Origin: Pseudomonadota bacterium | GTDB taxonomy: Bacteria > Pseudomonadota > Gammaproteobacteria > Burkholderiales > Burkholderiaceae_E | DNA length: 33,690 nt | Direction of reading: 5' to 3' | NCBI GenBank assembly: GCA_023389175.1 | Contig: JAEWEW010000276.1 | Coordinates: forward strand, 1 to 33,690 | In this document: positions 27,783-33,690 of the stretch, in pieces | Layout: every line of letters starts with the position of its first letter | Position numbering within the stretch: position 1 is the first letter of the stretch | Made by a program: the position numbers and the translations under genes | Notes under the pieces: generated by a model | What the model was told of the DNA's origin: nothing | The model's input: only the letters and a program-made list of their open reading frames with translations | Database searches by the model: none

Positions 27783-30134
27783 ATGACACAGCAACGCATC
27801 GCCGATTCTCACGGCACGACCGAAACCCGGCACAACGCCGGCCATTCCACCTACATGGCGAGTCGGGCGGGCTCGGCCACGATCACGCCGGTCGGCGAGT
27901 TCATTGCCGGCAGCTTCGCGTCCTTCGAGCTGGTCTACACCGCCGGCTACTTCGGGATCGACGACACCGGCAGCCTCAAGATCGTGCATCGCTTCGCGAG
28001 CGACATGGGCAGGCCGCAGTTCGACCAGCCTTCCGGCTGGAACTATGTCACGGCCGAGGCCAGCAACGGCGCGGTGCTGCAGCTGGAGTACGACGGCAAG
28101 CGCAACCTGCGTCCCTGGGACAAGACGCTGATGATCCGGGTGGTGCGTGGCTTCCTGCGCGAAGGCGACACGATCACGGTGCGGCTGGGCGATGCGCGGT
28201 TCGGCTCGCCTGGAATGCGGGTGCAGACCTTCGTCGAGCCGACCTTCGAGTTCAAGGTGCTGGTGGATCCCTGGGCGACCTACAACTACGTGGAGCTGCC
28301 GGCGTCGCCGACCGTCGCGATCGTGGCCGGTCCGCCGGTCACCTGGAAGGCGCTGCTGCCGACCTTGCGGCGCGTCGGCCAGCCCTTCAGCCTGGGCTTC
28401 AAGGGCGAGGACCGCTGGGGCAATCCGAGCCATCGCATGCCGGGCCGTTATCGGCTCGCGGCCTCGCTGCCGGTGGAGGGCTTGCCGGAGTGGCTCCATG
28501 TGGCCGACGGCACGCATGCGTCGACCGTCGACGGCCTGTCGGTTGCCGCGCCGGGCGACCTGGTCATCGAGGTGTTCGACGAGGCCGGCAGGCGCCTTTG
28601 CGCCTCCAATCCGCTTCGGGTGGCGGCGCAGGCGGCGCTCCTGCCATGGTGGGCCGACCTGCATGGACAGTCCGAGGAGACGATCGGCACCAACTCGGCA
28701 CGCGAGCTGATCGAGTTCGCCCGCGATCGCGCCTTCCTGGACGCGATGAGCCACCAGGGCAACGACTTCCAGATCACTTCGCACTTCTGGCAGGAGCTCA
28801 ACCGCCTGACCGCGGAGTACAACCAGGACGGCCGCTTCGTCATCTTCCCGGGCTACGAGTGGTCGGGCAACACCGGCCTCGGCGGCGACCGGAACGTGCT
28901 GTTCCGCGAGGAAGGACGGCAGATCCACCGCTCGCACCACGGGCTGGTGGAGGATCTCTCCGATGCCGAGACCGACGCCCACAGCGCCGCCGACCTCTTC
29001 GAATCGTTGAAGGACGAGGACTGCGTGGTGTTCGCCCACATCGGCGGGCGCTATGCCGACATCGCGATGTCGCATGACGCGCGCATCGAGCGCTCGGTGG
29101 AGGTGCATTCGGATTGGGGCACGTTCGAGTGGCTGGTCGAGGATGCGTTCCGGCAAGGCTACCGGGTGGGCATCCTGGCCAATTCGGACGGACACAAGGG
29201 CCGCCACGGCGCGAGCCATCCCGGCGCTTCGCTCTTCGGCGCCTACGGCGGCCTGTCCTGCCTGCTCGCGCCGGAGCTGACCCGCGACGCGCTTCTGGAG
29301 GCCCTGCGGCGCCGGCACCACTATGCGACCACCGGCTCGCGGGTGCACCTCGAGGTGCGCGCGCGCTTCGAGTCGCCGGCCGAGCTCTTCACCGACGACC
29401 CGGCGCTCGGCGGCAAGGAGGCGGGCCGTGTCGGCGAGGCGATGATGGGCGACATCCTCCGCTACCAAGGCGGCGCCGTGCGGCTCGCCATCGAGGTCGC
29501 CGCGGGATCACCGATCGAGCGCATCGAGATCCGCAACGGCCTGCAGGTGCTCGAGACGCTGCGTCCGTACCTGGATGGACCGGCAGTGCCGCCGCCTTCG
29601 TCTTCGCCGCGGTTGCGGGTGATCTGGGAGGGTTCGGAGTATCGGGGCAGGGGCCGCCAGACCGTCTGGGACGGCAGCGCCACGCTCGACGGCAACGGCT
29701 TCACGCGGCTCGTTCCGGTCAACCTGTGGAACCTGGACAAGCGCCTGATGGCCGACGGCACCACCGCGGTGGACGGTGCCGTTCCCGAAGGCACCTCGAG
29801 CGTGACATGGCAGGCGCTCACCACCGGCGGCTTCGGCGGCTTCGACGCGATGCTGGCGGACCCGGTGCAGGGCCGCCTGCGCATCGACACGAAGCTGGTC
29901 AAGGCAGACCTGCCGATCGCGGACATCGGCTTCGACGACACCGTGCTGCAGGTGGATGGCGGCATCGGGCGGCGCATCCGGGTCTTCAGGGTTCCGCGGC
30001 AAAACGACACGCTGCGCTGGCAGCTCGACCGGTCGATCGCCGTGCGGCCCGGCGTCGACAATCCACTCTACGTGCGCGTCACCTTCGAGGACGGACATCT
30101 CGCCTGGTCGAGTCCCATCTACCTCATCCCATGA
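27783..30134 (+). CDS. DUF3604 PHP-like metal-dependent protein
   Basis: This large protein (783 residues) belongs to DUF3604, proteins related to the PHP/amidohydrolase-like metal hydrolases, with no settled function. A beta-rich N-terminal part (~1-280) precedes the catalytic-like domain: WADLHGQSEET (Asp292, His294), FLDAMSHQGND, FPGYEWSGN, FAHIGGRY, VEVHSDWGTFEW and LANSDGHKGRHG (Asp469, His471), all with candidate metal ligands. A beta-rich C-terminal domain follows. There is no signal peptide, so it is probably cytosolic, unlike many exported members. I chose ATG 27783 (MTQQRIADSHG), AGGAGG being 15 bases upstream; ATG 27756 is an alternative. It follows the monooxygenase by 51 bases. 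Confidence 0.83.
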   Translation: MTQQRIADSHGTTETRHNAGHSTYMASRAGSATITPVGEFIAGSFASFELVYTAGYFGIDDTGSLKIVHRFASDMGRPQFDQPSGWNYVTAEASNGAVLQLEYDGKRNLRPWDKTLMIRVVRGFLREGDTITVRLGDARFGSPGMRVQTFVEPTFEFKVLVDPWATYNYVELPASPTVAIVAGPPVTWKALLPTLRRVGQPFSLGFKGEDRWGNPSHRMPGRYRLAASLPVEGLPEWLHVADGTHASTVDGLSVAAPGDLVIEVFDEAGRRLCASNPLRVAAQAALLPWWADLHGQSEETIGTNSARELIEFARDRAFLDAMSHQGNDFQITSHFWQELNRLTAEYNQDGRFVIFPGYEWSGNTGLGGDRNVLFREEGRQIHRSHHGLVEDLSDAETDAHSAADLFESLKDEDCVVFAHIGGRYADIAMSHDARIERSVEVHSDWGTFEWLVEDAFRQGYRVGILANSDGHKGRHGASHPGASLFGAYGGLSCLLAPELTRDALLEALRRRHHYATTGSRVHLEVRARFESPAELFTDDPALGGKEAGRVGEAMMGDILRYQGGAVRLAIEVAAGSPIERIEIRNGLQVLETLRPYLDGPAVPPPSSSPRLRVIWEGSEYRGRGRQTVWDGSATLDGNGFTRLVPVNLWNLDKRLMADGTTAVDGAVPEGTSSVTWQALTTGGFGGFDAMLADPVQGRLRIDTKLVKADLPIADIGFDDTVLQVDGGIGRRIRVFRVPRQNDTLRWQLDRSIAVRPGVDNPLYVRVTFEDGHLAWSSPIYLIP

Positions 30135-30148
30135 ACCTGATCCCATGA
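30121..30148 (+). repeat. 14-bp tandem duplication at the DUF3604-DUF202 junction
   Basis: ACCTCATCCCATGA (30121-30134) is followed directly by ACCTGATCCCATGA (30135-30148), 13 of 14 bases identical. Each copy ends in ATGA. The first holds the DUF3604 stop and the second the DUF202 start. A five-codon frame (ATG 30131 to TGA 30148) bridges them. Confidence 0.85.
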
Positions 30149-30498
30149 GAAGGCCGCGCTGGCAGCAGGAGGGGAGCGAGCCGGACTATCGGTTCTCGCT
30201 CGCCAACGAACGCACCTTCCTCGCCTGGATACGCACGGCGCTCGCGGTGCTCGCCGGGGCCGTCGCTCTCGAGCAGTTCGTCACCCGATGGGAGCCGCGC
30301 GCGGCCGTGGTCGGTGTGGCCGTCGCGTTGGCCGTGCTTTCGGCGGCGCTCTGCGCGGGGGCCTACCGGCGCTGGAGGGCCGCCGAGATCGCCATGCGCC
30401 ATGGCAGGCCGCTGCCGGGCTCGGCTACCGTCCCGCTGCTCGCCGCCGCCGGCGTGCTGGCGGCGGCGGTCATCGCGCTCCTGGTGGTGCTGCAGTGA
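30145..30498 (+). CDS. DUF202 (YidH-like) inner-membrane protein
   Basis: This 117-residue protein has the DUF202 start FSLANERTFLAWIRTALAVLAGAVALE, then two more spans (residues ~50-72 and ~95-116), three in total. The function is unknown; E. coli YidH is the best-known relative. ATG 30145 lies in the second copy of the 14-bp duplication and overlaps the stop of the five-codon frame. It is followed by a second DUF202 gene with a GTGA overlap, so the pair likely works together. Confidence 0.88.
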   Translation: MRRPRWQQEGSEPDYRFSLANERTFLAWIRTALAVLAGAVALEQFVTRWEPRAAVVGVAVALAVLSAALCAGAYRRWRAAEIAMRHGRPLPGSATVPLLAAAGVLAAAVIALLVVLQ

Positions 30499-30803
30499 CG
30501 CCAGGCGATCCCGGCTTGCAGGCACAGCGGACCGCGCTCGCCTGGGTCCGCACCGGGCTGTCGGTGTTCGTGAACGCGCTGCTCGCCCTGCGTGCCGGCA
30601 TGCAGGGCGGCAGCCCGCTGACGGCATGGCTCGGCGTCGCGCTCCTCGTGGCGGCGGCGATGACGGTGGCCTGCGGGACCCTGCGGCGCAGGCAACTCGC
30701 CGCGACGCCGACGCCGGGCGCGCCGCACGCGACGATGATGTGGATGGTGGTGGTGACGACCGGCCTCGCCTTCGTCGCCGGCACCGCCGCGATCGTGCTC
30801 TAG
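30495..30803 (+). CDS. DUF202 (YidG-like) inner-membrane protein
   Basis: This 102-residue protein starts DPGLQAQRTALAWVRTGLSV, the sister DUF202 pattern, and has three hydrophobic segments. The GTG start at 30495 overlaps the previous stop (GTGA), a sign of coupled translation. In E. coli the pair YidG/YidH is also adjacent; no function is established. It converges on the Ada-type gene at 30814 with only 10 bases between. Confidence 0.85.
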   Translation: MTPGDPGLQAQRTALAWVRTGLSVFVNALLALRAGMQGGSPLTAWLGVALLVAAAMTVACGTLRRRQLAATPTPGAPHATMMWMVVVTTGLAFVAGTAAIVL

Positions 30804-30807
30804 TCCG

Positions 30808-30822
30808 GGGCGATCAGCGCCC
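30808..30822. terminator. Short hairpin between convergent genes
   Basis: GGGCG (30808-30812) pairs with CGCCC (30818-30822) over a five-base loop, next to the stops of the second DUF202 gene and the converging Ada-type gene. There is no T-tract, so the terminator role is tentative. Confidence 0.3.
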
Positions 30823-31083
30823 GGCGCTCGCCGCCTTCCAGGCCGCATACACCCGAGGCATGCAGACGGCGCAAGGCCGATAGCCGGCGGCACGCGCGGT
30901 CGCCTCGTCGAGGAAGAACACGCGGTCCGCCAGGTAGCCTCCCCTTGCGATCGCGCCCAGCGCCGCAGGACAGTCGAGCTGCCCGTAGCGGCGGCCGCGC
31001 CGGTGACCGCCGAGCGTCCCCGGCACCGCGCTCTCATGCGGCTTGCCGTCCGCTCCGATCAGCGTCCAGCGCTGGCCGCGCAT
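30814..31083 (-). CDS. Ada-type metal-binding domain protein
   Basis: This 89-residue protein resembles the N-terminal zinc domain of the Ada DNA-repair protein: GTLGGHRRGRRYGQLDCPAA, RVFFLDEATARAAGYRPC and CAVCMPRVY. Three cysteines are in ligand positions (Cys38, Cys71, Cys74) but the first of the usual CxxxC is replaced, so zinc binding and methyl transfer from phosphotriesters are uncertain. I chose the ATG at 31083, 16 bases after the upstream methyltransferase stop. The frame continues to 31206, but that overlaps the methyltransferase gene. Together the two genes look like an Ada protein split in two. Confidence 0.72.
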   Translation of the reverse strand: MRGQRWTLIGADGKPHESAVPGTLGGHRRGRRYGQLDCPAALGAIARGGYLADRVFFLDEATARAAGYRPCAVCMPRVYAAWKAASAGR

Positions 31084-31099
31084 GCCGCGCCTGCCGCAG

Positions 31100-31639
31100 T
31101 CACGCGCGGAAGCCGGCCGCGTCGCCTGCCGCCACCGCGCGGGCAGGGCCGATCCGGGCGCGCTCATGGGCGAGCAGCCAGCGCTTGCGTTCGAGTCCCC
31201 ATGCATAGCCGCGCAGGCTGCCGTCCTTGCCGACGACCCGATGGCAAGGGATCAGGATGGCAACCGGATTGGCCGCGTTGGCCATGCCGATGCTTCGCGC
31301 CATGCGGCGGTCGGCATGGCCCAGCCGGCTCGCCAACGCGCCATAGGAAGTCACCTGCCCGGCGGGAACCTGGCGCACCGCGCTCCAGACCGCGCTCTGC
31401 AGCGGGCTGCCTTGCGGGGCAATGGCGATGTCGTCGATCGCATCGAGCTCGCCGGCGAAGTAGCGACGCAGGCGGTCGGCGATGCCGGCGAGCGCGCGCC
31501 CGGGCACTGCCAGGGTTCGCGCCGGCGCGACGTCGCCGTTCGCCTGCGGGAACCAGAGCCGGAGCACGCGCCCCTGCGGGTCGATGACGAGGCGCAACCG
31601 GCCGATCGGCGATTCGAGCTCGGGGTCAAACGGATCCAT
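31100..31639 (-). CDS. ogt: Methylated-DNA-[protein]-cysteine S-methyltransferase
   Basis: This suicide enzyme removes alkyl groups from O6-guanine onto its own cysteine. The 179-residue product has an N-terminal RNase H-like domain and the C-terminal active-site domain with TSYGALA, the helix-turn-helix Arg finger MARSIGMANAANP and the active site IPCHRVVGKDGSLRGYAWG (Cys132). ATG 31639 has GGAAGGAG upstream at good spacing. It lies on the same strand as the Ada-type gene and diverges from the DUF962 gene. Length and motif fit the Ogt/MGMT group. Confidence 0.92.
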   Translation of the reverse strand: MDPFDPELESPIGRLRLVIDPQGRVLRLWFPQANGDVAPARTLAVPGRALAGIADRLRRYFAGELDAIDDIAIAPQGSPLQSAVWSAVRQVPAGQVTSYGALASRLGHADRRMARSIGMANAANPVAILIPCHRVVGKDGSLRGYAWGLERKRWLLAHERARIGPARAVAAGDAAGFRA

Positions 31640-31813
31640 GATTCGCTCCTTCCATTGCCATGGCGGTCACTCTACCGACGCCCACCGCCCGCCGCACTCC
31701 GGGTCTTGCCGTCCCCGTCCATGGGTCCGGCCATGCGCATTCGACGATGAATCGTGCCATGATTCGAGAGCCGCGCCGCCCAGAGGCGCACGCAACCGGT
31801 ACGGGAGGGTCGA

Positions 31814-32158
31814 ATGCAGGACATCCGGGAGGAGCATCCTGAAGCAGATCCGGTCGAGGGCCGCTTCCGGAGCTTCGCCGAGTTCTATCCGTTCTACCTG
31901 TCCGAGCACCGGGACCGCACCTGTCGCCGACTGCATTTCGTCGGAACGAGCGTCGGCGTCGCCGCGATCGTCCTCGCCGTGGTGACGCTCGAACCCTTAT
32001 GGCTCCTCGCCGGACTCGCCGTCGGCTATCTGTTCGCCTGGATCGGCCACTTCGGCTTCGAGAAGAACCGGCCGGCCACGTTCAGGCATCCGCTCTACAG
32101 CTTCATCGGCGACTGGGCGATGTACCGCGACATCCTGCGTGGTCGGATCCCGTTCTGA
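31814..32158 (+). CDS. DUF962/Mpo1-like membrane protein
   Basis: This 114-residue protein fits the DUF962 (Mpo1-like) family; yeast Mpo1 is an Fe(II)-dependent dioxygenase in fatty-acid alpha-oxidation. The sequence has FAEFYPFYLSEHRDRTCRRLHF, two hydrophobic spans (residues ~45-75), GHFGFEKNRPATFRHPLYS and a C-terminal IGDWAMYRDILRGR. Candidate metal ligands are His32, His41, His79 and His92, matching the conserved His pattern. ATG 31814 has GGGAGGG just upstream. The pirin gene starts eight bases after its stop. Enzymatic activity in bacteria is not established, so the role is inferred. Confidence 0.82.
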   Translation: MQDIREEHPEADPVEGRFRSFAEFYPFYLSEHRDRTCRRLHFVGTSVGVAAIVLAVVTLEPLWLLAGLAVGYLFAWIGHFGFEKNRPATFRHPLYSFIGDWAMYRDILRGRIPF

Positions 32159-32166
32159 CGCCGGCC

Positions 32167-33060
32167 ATGCTGGAACGCGTCATCGAGACCCGGCTTCATG
32201 ACCTGGGCGGCGGCTTCGAGGTGGGCCGCGTGCTGCCGCATCGCGGGCGGCGCATGGTCGGCCCGTTCATCTTCTTCGACCGGGTGGGACCGCACGACCT
32301 CGTCGCCCCGGTCCCCCGGACGCTCGACGTGCGGCCGCATCCGCACATCGGCCTGTCGACCGTGACCTACCTATTCGACGGCGAGCTGACCCATCGCGAC
32401 AGCACCGGCGTCGAGCAGGTGATCCAACCGGGGGCGCTGAACTGGATGACGGCGGGATCCGGCATCTCCCATTCGGAACGGTTCGACGGCCTGCGTGAGC
32501 GCGGCGGCCACATGGACGGCATCCAGGCCTGGGTGGCAGTACCGGCGGCAAACGAGGAGGATCGCTGCTCCTTCGCGCATCATCCGGCCGAGTCGCTGCC
32601 GCGCTGGGAGGACGACGGCGTCGCCGCCTGCCTGATTGCCGGCAGCGCCTACGGAGCGACCAGTCCGGCGCTCACGCATTCGCCGCTGTTCTACCTGCAT
32701 GTCGAGATGACGACAGGCGCGCGGCTGTCGATGCCGGACGGCTACGAGGAGGGGGCGGTCTTCGTGTCACGCGGGAGCGTGGAGCACGAGGGCACGCGCT
32801 ACCCGGCGGGCAGGATGCTGGTGTTCCAGCCCGGTTCCCCGGCCATGATGAAGGCCGTGGAGCCGACGCGCCTGATGCTGCTCGGCGGTGATGCCCTTGG
32901 TGCCCGGCACATCTGGTGGAACTTCGTGTCCTCGCGCAAGGAGCGCATCGAGCAGGCCAAGGCGGACTGGCTCGCCGGCAGGTTCCGGCTGCCGCCGGGC
33001 GACGACCGCGAGTTCGTGCCCTTGCCGGGCGGATCCAGTCCCACGCCGCAGCCGATGTAG
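32167..33060 (+). CDS. Pirin family protein (cupin, possible quercetin dioxygenase)
   Basis: Pirins are two-domain cupins; some bacterial ones cleave quercetin or bind regulators. The 297-residue product has the metal-binding N-terminal cupin with RPHPHIGLSTVTYLFDGE (His58, His60) and GISHSER (His102, Glu104), the same spacing as human pirin. A C-terminal cupin follows (LFYLHVEMTTG, VFVSRGSVEHEG, GGDALG). ATG 32167 lies eight bases after the DUF962 stop without a strong ribosome binding site, so translation is probably coupled. The activity is unknown. Confidence 0.9.
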   Translation: MLERVIETRLHDLGGGFEVGRVLPHRGRRMVGPFIFFDRVGPHDLVAPVPRTLDVRPHPHIGLSTVTYLFDGELTHRDSTGVEQVIQPGALNWMTAGSGISHSERFDGLRERGGHMDGIQAWVAVPAANEEDRCSFAHHPAESLPRWEDDGVAACLIAGSAYGATSPALTHSPLFYLHVEMTTGARLSMPDGYEEGAVFVSRGSVEHEGTRYPAGRMLVFQPGSPAMMKAVEPTRLMLLGGDALGARHIWWNFVSSRKERIEQAKADWLAGRFRLPPGDDREFVPLPGGSSPTPQPM

Positions 33061-33156
33061 CCGCGGCGCCCTGCGGCCGGTGTCCATCGTCCGGGGCAAG
33101 GCGCACCGCAGGCATCGCCCTTGCCGGCGCGGTATTCCGAAGCAGATGGAGGCGCC

Positions 33157-33690
33157 ATGAACGCGGCATCCGGAAACCGACCCGTCCGACCCTGCGTGGC
33201 CACGGCCTGCGGTGCGTTGCTCCTGTTGATGCTTGCCGCGCAGACATCCGCCCAGACCGCGCCAGGCGAGGAAAAATCGGGCACCACCCGCGCGCTGGAG
33301 TTGGGCGCGAAGCTGCTGCAGGGCAATTCGCCGCTTGCACCGATGGACGTGCACCTGGCGGGCTTCCATCCGATGAAGGACGAGCCCGAGCACCAGATGC
33401 TGGCGCATCACTTCTGCCACCAGGTGAACGAGGACTTCGCGCAGTGCGTGCTCTTCGACGGCACCGGCCGGGATGCCCGACTGAACGGCATCGAGTACAT
33501 CATCTCGGAAAAGCTGTTCGAGCGGCTCCCCGAGGAAGAGCGCGAGTACTGGCATCCGCACAACGGCGAGATCCTCTCCGGCCAGCTGGTGGCTCCCGGC
33601 ATTCCGGAGGTGGCGGAGCACGAGCTGATGAAGCGAAAGATCAACAGCTACGGCAAGACCTGGCATGTCTGGAACACCGGCGGTCCCGGG
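33157..33690 (+). CDS. DUF1264 (oil-body-associated-protein-like) exported protein, 3' end outside window
   Basis: The frame is open to the window end (178 codons). A signal peptide (GALLLLMLAAQTSAQT) is followed by sequence I recognise as DUF1264, the family of plant OBAP proteins: PMDVHLAGFHPM, HHFCHQVNEDFAQCVLFDG, IEYIISEKLFERLPEEER, YWHPHNGEILSGQL and YGKTWHVWN. The many His, Cys and Trp residues are the family core, but no function is known in bacteria. ATG 33157 has GGAGG at 33148-33152, five bases upstream. It lies 96 bases after pirin, in the same direction. Confidence 0.82.
   Translation, partial: MNAASGNRPVRPCVATACGALLLLMLAAQTSAQTAPGEEKSGTTRALELGAKLLQGNSPLAPMDVHLAGFHPMKDEPEHQMLAHHFCHQVNEDFAQCVLFDGTGRDARLNGIEYIISEKLFERLPEEEREYWHPHNGEILSGQLVAPGIPEVAEHELMKRKINSYGKTWHVWNTGGPG

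Noticed and set aside
26391..29468. Minus-strand open frame of 1025 codons opposite the FMO and DUF3604 genes
   Set aside because: It spans two well-supported genes on the other strand and their junction, and its composition is that of a shadow frame.
31640..31813. Divergent interval between ogt and the DUF962 gene as a regulator-binding region
   Set aside because: I see no convincing Ada box, palindrome or promoter pair in these 174 bases.
33095..33125. Stem GGCAAGG/CCTTGCC between pirin and the DUF1264 gene
   Set aside because: The seven-bp stem has a long loop, a bulge and no T-tract, so it was not called a terminator.

Overview
The window is a GC-rich, densely coded chromosomal segment, most likely from a betaproteobacterium of or near Burkholderiales. 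The backbone order carA-carB ... greA-yhbY(reverse)-rlmE-ftsH-folP-glmM followed by a Pro-Arg-His tRNA cluster is, from general knowledge, a betaproteobacterial arrangement. Nothing indicates a plasmid, phage, insertion sequence or CRISPR array. Many starts are GTG or TTG and many neighbours overlap as ATGA or GTGA, so translational coupling is common.

Layout. Bases 1-1188 hold the 3' part of an SGNH/GDSL esterase. carA and carB (1302-5823) encode carbamoyl-phosphate synthetase. Directly after carB, with no visible terminator, lies a same-strand cassette (5844-12836): the two ATPases, two permeases and binding protein of a branched-chain-amino-acid-type ABC importer, an aldo/keto reductase, a TIGR04076-type small protein and an aspartate-dehydrogenase-like enzyme. 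It occupies the interval between carB and greA, which in many relatives is short. A hairpin followed by a T-rich tract then precedes greA.

The housekeeping block 12941-18803 covers transcript cleavage (GreA), ribosome assembly and modification (YhbY, RlmE), membrane proteolysis (FtsH), folate synthesis (FolP) and amino-sugar synthesis (GlmM). tRNA-Pro(TGG), tRNA-Arg(TCT) and tRNA-His(GTG) follow at 18811-19075. A -10-like box overlaps the glmM stop codon.

From 19095 on the content is accessory: a DUF3703 protein, a periplasmic thioredoxin-like protein, a 2H phosphoesterase, a DUF421 membrane protein coupled to a predicted outer-membrane barrel, a decayed family III CoA-transferase, a membrane diguanylate cyclase, an SDR oxidoreductase and an unrecognised small protein. 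A tight run follows (25420-30803): DenD-like dehydrogenase, flavin monooxygenase, DUF3604 PHP-like protein and two DUF202 membrane proteins. The last part has an Ada-type zinc-domain protein next to an O6-alkylguanine methyltransferase, a DUF962/Mpo1-like protein, a pirin and a partial DUF1264 protein cut by the window end.

The least explained units are the importer/dehydrogenase cassette in the car-greA interval and the DenD-FMO-DUF3604 run. Both look like small metabolic systems whose substrates cannot be read from sequence. No stretch longer than about 300 bases lacks a gene or gene remnant.
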